NCBI RefSeq assembly: GCF_009796825.1
Contig: NZ_CP047030.1
Span: 2,331,501 to 2,395,500, forward strand
DNA length: 64,000 bases
Reading direction: 5' to 3'
From: Algibacter sp. L3A6
GTDB taxonomy: Bacteria; Bacteroidota; Bacteroidia; Flavobacteriales; Flavobacteriaceae
Of this stretch, positions 10,138-19,002 are shown piece by piece. How positions within the stretch are numbered: the stretch's first letter is position 1; every line of letters begins with the position of its first letter. Both the position numbers and the translations under genes were made by a program. The notes beneath the pieces are model-generated. The model did no database searches. It was not told the origin of the DNA and saw nothing but the letters and a program-made list of their open reading frames with translations.

Positions 10138-11088
10138 ATGAAAAATATATTAAAATCAATAGTACTCATGTTATCGATAGCATTGTTTTATCAATGTGTG
10201 TCCGATGACGCTAATACGAACTATGTAGCTCCTAGCGATCCAGATGTTTCGAGTGAGAACGATCAGTTTTTATACGATAATAATGGAGAAAGTATGTTTG
10301 AACTTTATGGAACAGCTGTTCGATGGAGATGGAATGATAATTTTATAGATCCATCGGAAAGAGCAACACCAATTGATGCAGATTTAGTAATACCTGCCAC
10401 TAAAATGATTGATTATTTATGGGCAGATTCTTATGCGTCTACAGGAGATGATGCTACAGCCTTTATTGAAGAATTATTTCCAGCAGAAATAGTATACATG
10501 GGATCATATATTTATAATGACGATGGTACCATAAAATTAGGTTTTGCAGAGGGTGGAGCTAGAGTAACTATTTTAAATATGAATGCTCTAGATTTTCAAA
10601 ATAGAAGCTGGATGGCAGATCCAAGTGGAGGTGTTTTAGCAACTTTACATCACGAGTTTTCTCATATTGTTCATCAAACTTATGGAATACCTGTTGGTTT
10701 CAATACTATTTCAGAATCTTACTTAGGTAATGGGTGGAGTAATGGAGTTACTAGAGATGATGCTATTAAATTAGGTATGGTTAGAAATTATGGAACTTTA
10801 AATGAGTTTGAAGATTTTTGTGAAATTATTTCTCATTTCTTAGTTGTAGATGAAGATACGTTTAATGAAGATTTTATTACTCAAGAAGACTGTTCTACGT
10901 ATACAACATCAGATGCTATTGTAAACTGTAGAGAGTTGAATGAAGGTCGTCAACTTATTGCTCAAAAAGTTGATTTAGTAGTCGATTTTTATGAGAGTAA
11001 CTTTAATGTAGATCTATTAGCTGTTAAGGAAACTGTACAAACAAGGTTAGATAAAGTAATAGAAATTAATGGAATTCCTGAAGATTAA
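10138..11088 (+). CDS. Substrate import-associated zinc metallohydrolase lipoprotein
   Basis: A 316-residue predicted lipoprotein (leader ending LFYQC, Cys20) with a zincin motif HEFSH at residues 172-176 and a further His at 179. This matches the Bacteroidota family named substrate import-associated zinc metallohydrolase lipoprotein (TIGR04549), found beside SusC/SusD pairs. Whether it acts on proteins or other polymers is not established. The later Glu-rich segment NEFEDFCEIISHF may supply the third zinc ligand (inference). It is gene 3 of the operon, 24 bp after susD and 44 bp before the DUF4302 gene, and probably processes cargo at the cell surface. Confidence 0.85.
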   Translation: MKNILKSIVLMLSIALFYQCVSDDANTNYVAPSDPDVSSENDQFLYDNNGESMFELYGTAVRWRWNDNFIDPSERATPIDADLVIPATKMIDYLWADSYASTGDDATAFIEELFPAEIVYMGSYIYNDDGTIKLGFAEGGARVTILNMNALDFQNRSWMADPSGGVLATLHHEFSHIVHQTYGIPVGFNTISESYLGNGWSNGVTRDDAIKLGMVRNYGTLNEFEDFCEIISHFLVVDEDTFNEDFITQEDCSTYTTSDAIVNCRELNEGRQLIAQKVDLVVDFYESNFNVDLLAVKETVQTRLDKVIEINGIPED

Positions 11089-11132
11089 AATATATTACTT
11101 TAATCATTTAAGGATAATAAAAAATATAAAAA

Positions 11133-12446
11133 ATGAAGAAATTAAATAAATTACTAGCGTCTTTAGGTGTTTTTATCTTGTTACTAGTTGTAACTTCTTG
11201 TTCAGAGAACGAGGTAGAACCTCTTTTTGACCAATCAATTAACGAACGGACGGATGCACTAACTTCAGAGTACGTAGATGTGCTTACTGCTCCAGAAAAT
11301 GGATGGATTGGTTATTATTCGCCAAATGCAAATTTTGGAGCTTACACTATGCTTATTGATTTTGAAACTAATGGTGATGTTACTGTAGATTCAGATTATG
11401 AAGCTGGAGCGTATAATAATACACTAACCTATCGCTTAGGTAAAACTTTAAAAATAGAATTAGTATTCGAATCAACTTCTGCATTTAGTGAAATATTCTC
11501 ATTGTATAATAACAATAACGGTGGTGAATTTGTATTTAATATTTTATCAGCAACAGAAGATGAAGTTGTTTTAGAAAGTAAATTAGATTACGGTGATGAT
11601 GTAACAATTTTAACTCTAAACAGAGCTAGTGTAGAAGATTTGGATTTAACAAATATCTATGCATCTGTTACCAATATAGCTACCAATTTTACTGAAAGTT
11701 CTTTTAGAAATGTTTTATTGAATGATGAGACTATAGCTTCTTTCGATTTTGATTCAGAATCTAGAATAGCAACTATTTCTTATTTTGATGAAAATGGAGA
11801 TTTTCAATCTATAACGTCTCCAATTGTAATTACGGCAGAAGGCTTTTATTTTTTAAACGAAGTAGAAGTTAATGGAACGTTGCTTACTAGTTTTGTTTTT
11901 GATGAAGATGATTTAATTTATGTTAACGATGCCGATGGATTAAAAATTGTTTATCAAGATATTCCAGGCCCATTAAAACCATACGATTTTGGACTTGATG
12001 GAAATGGAAGATATAATTATTTAGAACTAGAAAAATCGAGTACTAAGTTTAATAATTTCTGGTTAGACGAGCAGTGGGAATTTTACGTGGGTACAGGCTA
12101 TGTATATTACACTTCTACATACTACTTACGTGATTTAGATAGTAGCTTGTCATATATACAATTCTATATTGCAGATGGAGCTACAGGGGATTTAGCTTAT
12201 ACTGTTTGGTATGATTTTACTTATGAAATAAAAGAGGATGGTAAAGTCTATTTTACATTAACAGGAGATACCAATGCATCAGCAGAGGATGATGCTCTAT
12301 TAGTTGATCTAATCGAAGTTATATTAGGTAGTGAGTCTGGTTATTATATTGCAGATACTGGAGGTTTGCTAGCCTATTCTAATGGGACGTTCTCATTAAT
12401 TAATGCAGACGAGCCTACATATAATACTAATTATTACGATTTTTAA
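11133..12446 (+). CDS. DUF4302-type lipoprotein
   Basis: A 437-residue lipoprotein: leader ending LLVVTSC (Cys23), then acidic residues that may act as a surface-export signal. It has the DUF4302 pattern: the N-terminal stretch LTAPENGWIGYY followed by many beta strands rich in Asp, Asn and Tyr. The family occurs with SusC/SusD and the TIGR04549 metallohydrolase, as here, and its biochemical role is unknown. It is the last gene of the operon and is followed by two terminators in a row. It is probably a surface accessory protein that binds the same cargo (inference). Confidence 0.8.
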   Translation: MKKLNKLLASLGVFILLLVVTSCSENEVEPLFDQSINERTDALTSEYVDVLTAPENGWIGYYSPNANFGAYTMLIDFETNGDVTVDSDYEAGAYNNTLTYRLGKTLKIELVFESTSAFSEIFSLYNNNNGGEFVFNILSATEDEVVLESKLDYGDDVTILTLNRASVEDLDLTNIYASVTNIATNFTESSFRNVLLNDETIASFDFDSESRIATISYFDENGDFQSITSPIVITAEGFYFLNEVEVNGTLLTSFVFDEDDLIYVNDADGLKIVYQDIPGPLKPYDFGLDGNGRYNYLELEKSSTKFNNFWLDEQWEFYVGTGYVYYTSTYYLRDLDSSLSYIQFYIADGATGDLAYTVWYDFTYEIKEDGKVYFTLTGDTNASAEDDALLVDLIEVILGSESGYYIADTGGLLAYSNGTFSLINADEPTYNTNYYDF

Positions 12447-12469
12447 AATTATATATTAATTCTATAAAA

Positions 12470-12508
12470 GAAACGCTCTAAGTTAATTTTAATTTAGAGC
12501 GTTTTTTA
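12470..12508 (+). terminator. Terminator of the susCD operon
   Basis: ACGCTCTAA and TTAGAGCGT pair around an AT-rich loop and are followed by a T run. Confidence 0.85.
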
Positions 12509-12561
12509 TTACGAAATGTTTTAAATTATTATTGCTCCTTTAGACCGGCATAGTTAATTTG

Positions 12562-12598
12562 AAAAGCCGATTAATTTAATTTTAATCGGCTTTTTTAT
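12562..12598. terminator. Second, tandem terminator
   Basis: AAAAGCCGATTA and TAATCGGCTTTT pair perfectly around an AT loop and are followed by TTTTTT. It lies about 55 bp after the first terminator and isolates the porin gene downstream. The stem resembles that of the argS terminator (AATCGGCTTT). Confidence 0.85.
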
Positions 12599-12713
12599 TA
12601 ATAAAAAGAAGTAATAAATAATTATCAGCATTTTTAAGCGTTATCATATTTTGTATTTACATTTGCAGCGGTAATATTTGCGAAAGTAAAACCAAAGCAA
12701 GATTTTTGTATTT

Positions 12714-14684
12714 ATGAATAAATTAGTTCTATCATTTCTTTTTTTGTTGGTGTTTAATGTATTAAACGCCCAAATTTCTAGACAAGAATTTCAAGAAGGA
12801 AGAGGAGGTTCAAAAAAAAGCACAGATAGCACAAGTACCAGGAAAAGTAATTCTGAAGGCGGGAAAAAAGATAAAGAAGAGAAACCGAAAATTCAGGACT
12901 ACCTTATCATCTCTCACGAAAACGATACAACATTCGTAGATACAACGCTATCTATAAAAAAAGATTATAGATTCAATTATTTAAGAAAAGATAATTTCGG
13001 TTTAATAGCCTTTTCAAACTTAGGTCAAACTTACAATAGCTTAACTTATAATTTTCAAAACACCGATTTAGTGCCAAATTTGGGTGCACGCGCTAGGCAT
13101 TTCAATTACATGGAAATTGAAGATATTAATTACTACCGCGTACCAACACCGTTAACAGAATTAATGTATAAAACAGCCTTTGAACAAGGGCAGTTACTCG
13201 ATGCATTTTTTACTGTAAATACAAGTCCGCGTTTTAATTTTTCCATAGCCTATAAAGGCATGCGTTCCATTGGTAAATACCAACACATTATTACAAGTAC
13301 AGGTAACTTTAGGTTTACATCAAATTATCGGTCTGAGAATGATAGATACCAAGCACGCGGCCATATTGTAACCCAAGATTTATACAACGAGGAAAACGGA
13401 GGGCTTCAAGATGAGAGTGTTGAGTATTTTGAGTCTGGTGATGAGGAATTTATAGATCGATCTATTCTAGAAGTGAACTTCGAAGATGCCGAAAGTATGC
13501 TAAAAGCAAAGCGTTTTCATTTAGAACACAAATATGCTTTTATAAATCAAAAAGACTCATTGTCTCGTAATAATTTAAGTTTAGGTCAAGTTGTTTCGTT
13601 TGAAGATAAGTATTTTGAATACAGCCAATCTAGTGCCGAAACCGATATTTTTGGTGAAGCTTTTAAAAGTTCAAGTTTACAAGATCGTGCAACTTTAGAA
13701 CATTTTCACAATCAATTTCAATTAAATTATAGCAACAATATTCTTGGTGATGTACAGTTCAATTTAGGTTATGATAATTATAATTACGGTTATGATAAAA
13801 TCGTTGTTCTAAACGGGACTACAATAACCAACCGTATTAAAGGTGATATTCTATCGGCTGGTGGAAAATACCATAAACAATACAAAGGTTTCGATCTTTT
13901 AGGTGAAGTAGGATTAAACGTGTCTGGAGATTTTGATGGAAACTTTTTGAAGGCTCAGGCTAGTTTCAAATTAAACGATGATATCAAAGCTATTGCATCG
14001 CTTAATCATAGCTCTAAAGCACCAAATTTCAACTTCTTGCTGTTTCAAAGTGATTATTTAAACTACAACTGGATAAATAATTTTAATAATACAGAAACGC
14101 AACAATTGGCTTTCGAATTAAAATCGGATAAACTAGTTAACTTGAGTGTCGATTATTCTACCATTAGTGACTATGCTTATTTCCATTTAGATGAAACAAC
14201 TCAGTTGGTAGCGCCAACACAATACAGTGGCACTATAAATTATTTAAGAGCTAAGCTGGATAAAGAAATTAAAGTCGGAAAGTTTGCTTTAAATAATACC
14301 TTTATGTACCAAAATGTTACAAATGGTGAAGGTGTTTTAAATGTACCTGAATTAAACTTACGTAGCACACTCTATTATTCTAGCCATTTGTTTAAAAAGG
14401 CGTTGTTTCTTCAAACAGGTGTAACCTTAAATTATTTCTCAAAGTACAACATGAATGCTTACGATCCTGTTTTAGCGGAGTTTTATGTGCAAAACGAACA
14501 AGAGATAGGGGAGTTTCCTAGGTTAGATTTCTTCTTAAATGCTAAAATACGTCAAACTCGAATCTATTTAAAAGCAGAACATTTTAATGCAGCCTTTACA
14601 GGGTACGATTATTATTCGGCACCTAATTATCCGTATCGAGATTTCTCAATACGTTTTGGTGTGGTTTGGAATTTCTTTTTATAA
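12714..14684 (+). CDS. Putative porin (PF14121-like outer membrane barrel)
   Basis: A 656-residue outer membrane protein. A signal peptide ends VLNAQ. It is followed by a low-complexity Gly/Lys/Ser/Thr linker (residues ~25-55) and then a long run of amphipathic strands, ending in the aromatic-rich strand FSIRFGVVWNFFL. This is the usual layout of the Bacteroidota putative porin family. It is monocistronic: terminators lie upstream and the next gene is convergent. A TACATTTG box at 12658-12665 could be its -7 promoter element, but no clear -33 box was seen. The substrate is unknown. Confidence 0.85.
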   Translation: MNKLVLSFLFLLVFNVLNAQISRQEFQEGRGGSKKSTDSTSTRKSNSEGGKKDKEEKPKIQDYLIISHENDTTFVDTTLSIKKDYRFNYLRKDNFGLIAFSNLGQTYNSLTYNFQNTDLVPNLGARARHFNYMEIEDINYYRVPTPLTELMYKTAFEQGQLLDAFFTVNTSPRFNFSIAYKGMRSIGKYQHIITSTGNFRFTSNYRSENDRYQARGHIVTQDLYNEENGGLQDESVEYFESGDEEFIDRSILEVNFEDAESMLKAKRFHLEHKYAFINQKDSLSRNNLSLGQVVSFEDKYFEYSQSSAETDIFGEAFKSSSLQDRATLEHFHNQFQLNYSNNILGDVQFNLGYDNYNYGYDKIVVLNGTTITNRIKGDILSAGGKYHKQYKGFDLLGEVGLNVSGDFDGNFLKAQASFKLNDDIKAIASLNHSSKAPNFNFLLFQSDYLNYNWINNFNNTETQQLAFELKSDKLVNLSVDYSTISDYAYFHLDETTQLVAPTQYSGTINYLRAKLDKEIKVGKFALNNTFMYQNVTNGEGVLNVPELNLRSTLYYSSHLFKKALFLQTGVTLNYFSKYNMNAYDPVLAEFYVQNEQEIGEFPRLDFFLNAKIRQTRIYLKAEHFNAAFTGYDYYSAPNYPYRDFSIRFGVVWNFFL

Positions 14685-14724
14685 GAAAGGTTTATTGTTA
14701 TAAAATTTCAGCTAAAGCTTCAAA

Positions 14725-16215
14725 TTAAACTTTAGAAACTAACGATTTTATAAACACAAATCCGAAGCCTAAAAATAGCATCAGGTGAAAAGGGAAGAGC
14801 CCAAAATCGCCTCCTTGGTTACCAACAATAAAAGCACTGTACATACCAAAACCGAAGTAAGCCATAAGTAGGCCTTCAAAAATAACGTTGATAGATACTG
14901 TTTTCTTTATGTATTGGTTAGTTTTTAAGTTGTCTTTAAACTTACTAATGTTGAATTTTGGCGTACGTACAAATTCACTTTTCTTACCAATATGGCCCTC
15001 TATTACAGCAATAGTATTGTGTAGTGAAAAGCCCATAGCTATTGAGAAAAAAACAAAGAACATGGCTATATAATTTACAAAGTTCTTTACGCCACCACCA
15101 TAGATGTTTTTATACATTACCCAATAGCAAATAAAAAATATTAGCGTACTTATTACAAAGAAACTCATTACAATAAAATACGTTTTTAAGTGTGCGTATT
15201 CATTCTTTATGTAAAGCATTGGTATACTTAAAATAGCAACTAATAAAATATTTAAAAACATGGTGCTGTTTAGTAAATGCAACAAGCCGTGTATTTTTGT
15301 TTTAGTCGAAATGTTTTTGCTTTTAAGAACACGCCATTTCATTTTCTTAAAATTTTCTGCTCCACCTTTATTCCATCTAAACTGTTGCGAACGTGCGGCA
15401 CTAATAACAACTGGAAGTTCTGCAGGAGTTTCTACATCTTCTAAATACTTAAATTTCCAGTTTTTAAGTTGTGCACGGTAACTTAAATCTAAATCTTCAG
15501 TTAAGGTATCACCTTCCCAGTTTCCTGCGTCGAGAATACAAGCTTTACGCCATAAACCAGCAGTACCATTAAAGTTAATAAAGTGCCCTTTACTGTTTCG
15601 TCCCACTTGTTCTAGAGTAAAATGCGCATCTAGAGCAAAGGCTTGTATTTTAGTAAGTATAGAGTAATTTCTATTGATGTGTCCCCAACGGGTTTGTACA
15701 ACACCAATTTCAGAATCTTTAAAATAAGGAACCGTTTGTTTTAACCAGTCTTTTTTAGGAAGAAAATCAGAATCGAAAATGGCAATAAACTCACCTTTAG
15801 CAATTTCTAAGCCTTCTTTTAAGGCACCTGCTTTAAACCCGACTCTATTTGTACGGGTAATGTGTTTAATATCTAAACCTGTTGCTTTAAGTGCTTCTAC
15901 TTGAGCTCTTGTAGTTTCGACGGTTTCATCTGTAGAATCGTCTAAAACCTGAATTTCTAATTTGTCATTTGGATAATCAATTTCTGCTATATTATCCAGT
16001 AACCGCTGCATAACATACATTTCATTGTAAACAGGAAGTTGTATGGTAACATAAGGAATTTCATCAGGATTGGATAAATCGAATTTTACAGATTTATCGG
16101 TTTTTCTTTTTGCCGATAAGTAATTGAAAAGTAAGTTAAGTTGTGCCAATGCATACATTAAAATAAGTAGTAATGCAATGGTGTAAATTGTAATTATTAT
16201 GCTCTCTAAAATCAT
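14725..16215 (-). CDS. Membrane GT2 glycosyltransferase (cellulose synthase-like)
   Basis: A 496-residue inner membrane glycosyltransferase. One membrane segment opens the protein. A GT-A catalytic domain follows, with IQLPVYNE, LDDSTDET, FDSDF (DxD metal/nucleotide site), TEDLDLSYR (catalytic TED) and QQFRW (QxxRW). Four or five membrane segments close it. This is the layout of processive or lipid-linked GT2 enzymes near cellulose synthase and ceramide glucosyltransferase. It overlaps the preceding GT2 gene by 4 bp and is the last gene of a five-gene operon. The product (polysaccharide or glycolipid) is unknown. Confidence 0.9.
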   Translation of the reverse strand: MILESIIITIYTIALLLILMYALAQLNLLFNYLSAKRKTDKSVKFDLSNPDEIPYVTIQLPVYNEMYVMQRLLDNIAEIDYPNDKLEIQVLDDSTDETVETTRAQVEALKATGLDIKHITRTNRVGFKAGALKEGLEIAKGEFIAIFDSDFLPKKDWLKQTVPYFKDSEIGVVQTRWGHINRNYSILTKIQAFALDAHFTLEQVGRNSKGHFINFNGTAGLWRKACILDAGNWEGDTLTEDLDLSYRAQLKNWKFKYLEDVETPAELPVVISAARSQQFRWNKGGAENFKKMKWRVLKSKNISTKTKIHGLLHLLNSTMFLNILLVAILSIPMLYIKNEYAHLKTYFIVMSFFVISTLIFFICYWVMYKNIYGGGVKNFVNYIAMFFVFFSIAMGFSLHNTIAVIEGHIGKKSEFVRTPKFNISKFKDNLKTNQYIKKTVSINVIFEGLLMAYFGFGMYSAFIVGNQGGDFGLFPFHLMLFLGFGFVFIKSLVSKV

Positions 16216-16904
16216 TTCTTTATGCTGTATTTAAAAATCCATCCCAAGATTTTTGCGCCTGCAAATATAGCTCCTTTTACCGTACCAGACACTTTTGAGA
16301 CGCCTATTCTGTTTCTATAATTAACAGGGATTTCTGTGTAAGATAATTTTTGCTTTAAAGCCTTTAGTTGCATCTCTACAGTCCAACCGTAAGTTTTATC
16401 CTCCATGTTAAGAGCTAGTAACTTATTGTATTTTATGGCTCTAAATGGTCCGAGATCTGTAAATTTAGCGTTAAAAAACAAGCTCATTAAGGTTGTTGCT
16501 AGCCAATTTCCAAAAATTTGTGGCATAGTCATCGACCCAACTTCTCTTAATTCTTTTATACGGGCTCCAATAACAAAATCTAAATTATCATTAATTATAG
16601 GTGCAACTATTTTAGTAAGCTCCTCTGGGTAATCGCTATAATCACCATCTAGAAACACAATAATATCTGGTTTTTTAGTTTGGTTAGCAATATACTCCAT
16701 GCCTTTTAAACAAGCATATCCATAACCTTTATTTGTTTCTTTTAAAACGGTAGCACCTGCATTTCTCGCATTAATTTCTGTATCATCCGTAGAGTTGTTG
16801 CTTACCACAATAACTTCGTTAACAATTTCAGGAATGGCTTTAATAACGTGTGTAATGGAATCTGCTTCGTTGTAAGCAGGAATTATGACTTTTATTTGGG
16901 TCAT
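16212..16904 (-). CDS. GT2 glycosyltransferase, polyprenyl-phosphate sugar transferase-like
   Basis: A soluble or membrane-associated GT-A enzyme of 230 residues, similar in pattern to dolichol/undecaprenyl-phosphate glycosyltransferases. Motifs: IIPAYNEADSI at the start, VVSNNSTDDT, and FLDGDYSDYPEE carrying the DxD site. No membrane anchor is obvious. It probably makes a lipid-linked sugar donor for the membrane GT2 encoded next (inference from the 4-bp overlap). It also overlaps the upstream MORN gene by 4 bp, which shows translational coupling. Confidence 0.88.
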   Translation of the reverse strand: MTQIKVIIPAYNEADSITHVIKAIPEIVNEVIVVSNNSTDDTEINARNAGATVLKETNKGYGYACLKGMEYIANQTKKPDIIVFLDGDYSDYPEELTKIVAPIINDNLDFVIGARIKELREVGSMTMPQIFGNWLATTLMSLFFNAKFTDLGPFRAIKYNKLLALNMEDKTYGWTVEMQLKALKQKLSYTEIPVNYRNRIGVSKVSGTVKGAIFAGAKILGWIFKYSIKK

Positions 16905-17377
16905 CTTAAATTAAGTAGGTTGTTTTCTTTTTTAAAATCTTTTAGGTTGTACCATTCTTTAATTTTTTTACCAGCATTGTATTTGCTAGCAGAAATAATA
17001 TCGCCGTTTTTATACTTTAAGCAATACCCATTTTTCTGATTAAATTTAAGTTGACACTTGTGGTTAACCTGTCCTGAATGGTCATAAAACACCCACCAAT
17101 TTGTTTTTTTTCCGTTAACAAAGTGGCCTTCGCTTTCTTTTAATCCATTTGGGGCGTAAAAATACCAATATTCTATAGGATTATTGTTTGAAAAATGACC
17201 TTCTTTTTTAATTTGACCATTATCGTAGTAAAATTTCCAATAATCTTCTTTTTTATCCTGCTTAACCCAGCCTTCAGATTCTAAACTTCCGTTTTCGTAA
17301 AATGTTTTTACATAAGTCTCATTGTCAAAACTATTGAAAGACATAGAAACTAAAAGCAGGTAGCAGATATATTTCAT
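16901..17377 (-). CDS. Exported MORN-repeat (YwqK-like) protein
   Basis: A 158-residue protein with a short hydrophobic leader (MKYICYLLLVSMSF) and at least four consecutive MORN-type repeats of the form YxNGxxxxEGxxxxxxxxGxWxFY, for example YDNGQIKKEGHF and APNGLKESEGHF. Many such proteins in Bacteroidota are named YwqK-family antitoxins, but no toxin partner is seen here. The repeats more likely form a beta-meander for binding. It is sandwiched in the operon with a 1-bp and a 4-bp overlap on either side. Role unknown. Confidence 0.75.
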   Translation of the reverse strand: MKYICYLLLVSMSFNSFDNETYVKTFYENGSLESEGWVKQDKKEDYWKFYYDNGQIKKEGHFSNNNPIEYWYFYAPNGLKESEGHFVNGKKTNWWVFYDHSGQVNHKCQLKFNQKNGYCLKYKNGDIISASKYNAGKKIKEWYNLKDFKKENNLLNLR

Positions 17378-18999
17378 TATTTTTTATTTACTAAATCCAT
17401 TAAATCAACATCGTTACCAAGTAAAACATCTGTTGGATTTATACGGCCTTCTTCTGGTCCGTTTTCTAATTTTAAAACACCTCTTGGGCAAACAGCAGAA
17501 CAAACTCCACAACCTACACAACTAGAGCGCACAATGTTTTCTCCTTTTTGTGCATAAGCTCTAACATCAATACCTTGCTCGCAGTAAGTAGAACAGTTTC
17601 CACAAGAAATACATTGTCCTCCGTTTGTAGTAATTCTAAATCTAGATTTAAAACGTTGTACAAAACCTAAATATGCAGCTAAAGGGCATCCAAAACGACA
17701 CCAAACACGGTTACCGAAAATAGGGTAGAAGCCTGTACCAATTACACCAGCGAATATAGAACCGATTAAAAAGCCATAAATATCTTGTATGGTTTGTGTT
17801 TTAATACCTAATACTTGGCCTTCTCCAGAAAAGAAGGTGTAAAGGGCAAAACCGGTCATGACTAAAACAAAAATTAAAACAGAATGAATTATAATACGTT
17901 CTACTCTCCATGATAATAATGTTTTACTAGAAAGTTGTCTGTATGGATCTCCTAATGTTTCGGCTAAACCTCCACAACCACAAACCCAAGAGCAATACCA
18001 TCTTTTTCCGAAGAAATAAACCATTACCGGTACTACTACAATAGTTAAAACAATACCCCAAACTAAAATGAATAAACCAAAAGCACCACTAGCAAGAAGT
18101 TCTTCTAAATTCCATCTGAAGAAAAAATCGTAATCTAAAGGGAAGGCATTTTTGAAATCGTACCAAGGTTTCTCAAAACGCACTAAAATTTCTGGAATTA
18201 AGAAAGCAAATACAATTTGAAAGAATAAAACAGATGTTGTTCTTAATATTTGATATTTGTTATGGCGGTATTTAATATACATTCTAACGGCCATTACCGA
18301 CATTACTGTACAGTATAAAAAGCCATATAAAAACCATTGACTTGCAAGATTACCACTTATAGAATTACTAATAGGGTCTACTAAATATACCCAGTTTACA
18401 ATATAGTCAGGAAAGAAATAAAGTAGAATGTAAAATGTAACTAAAAAGATAAAGGCAAACCAACCAATCCAACCACGGTTTGTGGCAGCATTCAGAAAAA
18501 CACCATTGTTTTTAATACCAGGTTTTCCTAGCAAAATAACATCAGGAACTATATACATAAGTGCACCAATAATAGCTAAGCCAAACGTTAGAAACCACAT
18601 AAGGCCAGTGCTATCTGGAGCAGGACCTTTTCCTGCTGATTTAGCTAATGAAAAACTTAAACTATGGGGTTTTCCTGAGATTTTATATTGAAATTGTTTT
18701 CCTTTTTCGTCCCAATTTTTTTCAGCATCATACTTTGCTATAAGATCGTCATAATGATTGTTAGATGTAGCATATGCATTTCTAACCGCACTAGAAAACT
18801 GAAAAATGTTTAAATCGTTAGAGGTAACAACAGCTTTTTGTAGAGCTTCACCTATAACTTCACTTTTATAATTTTGCTCTTTTAAAAACGTATCTAACTC
18901 AGCTTGTTTTAAACTGAAAGAACCTGTGAAAATGGTTCCTATAAATACGGCAAGTCCTAATAGAAAAAGGACTAAACCGGTTTGTTTTATTGCTTTCAT
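17377..18999 (-). CDS. Membrane-bound 4Fe-4S electron-transfer protein (NapH/NosR-like)
   Basis: A 540-residue polytopic membrane protein. It has an N-terminal membrane segment and a ~110-residue periplasmic part, then six or so helices. The pairs CSWVCGCGG and CRFGCP are the NosR/NapH-type cysteine motifs. Two C-terminal ferredoxin-type clusters (CISCGNCSTYC and CVGCGVCSAVCP) are visible. It is expected to pass electrons between the quinone pool or a cytosolic donor and an unknown partner. The FAD oxidoreductase gene ends 3 bp upstream, so the two probably form one electron-transfer unit. The linked glycosyltransferase genes make the physiological role unclear. Confidence 0.85.
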   Translation of the reverse strand: MKAIKQTGLVLFLLGLAVFIGTIFTGSFSLKQAELDTFLKEQNYKSEVIGEALQKAVVTSNDLNIFQFSSAVRNAYATSNNHYDDLIAKYDAEKNWDEKGKQFQYKISGKPHSLSFSLAKSAGKGPAPDSTGLMWFLTFGLAIIGALMYIVPDVILLGKPGIKNNGVFLNAATNRGWIGWFAFIFLVTFYILLYFFPDYIVNWVYLVDPISNSISGNLASQWFLYGFLYCTVMSVMAVRMYIKYRHNKYQILRTTSVLFFQIVFAFLIPEILVRFEKPWYDFKNAFPLDYDFFFRWNLEELLASGAFGLFILVWGIVLTIVVVPVMVYFFGKRWYCSWVCGCGGLAETLGDPYRQLSSKTLLSWRVERIIIHSVLIFVLVMTGFALYTFFSGEGQVLGIKTQTIQDIYGFLIGSIFAGVIGTGFYPIFGNRVWCRFGCPLAAYLGFVQRFKSRFRITTNGGQCISCGNCSTYCEQGIDVRAYAQKGENIVRSSCVGCGVCSAVCPRGVLKLENGPEEGRINPTDVLLGNDVDLMDLVNKK

Positions 19000-19002
19000 A
19001 CC

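Noticed and set aside
16901..17377. Toxin-antitoxin unit based on the YwqK-like annotation
   Set aside because: The MORN-repeat protein has a signal peptide and no toxin-like partner; its neighbours are electron-transfer and glycosyltransferase genes.
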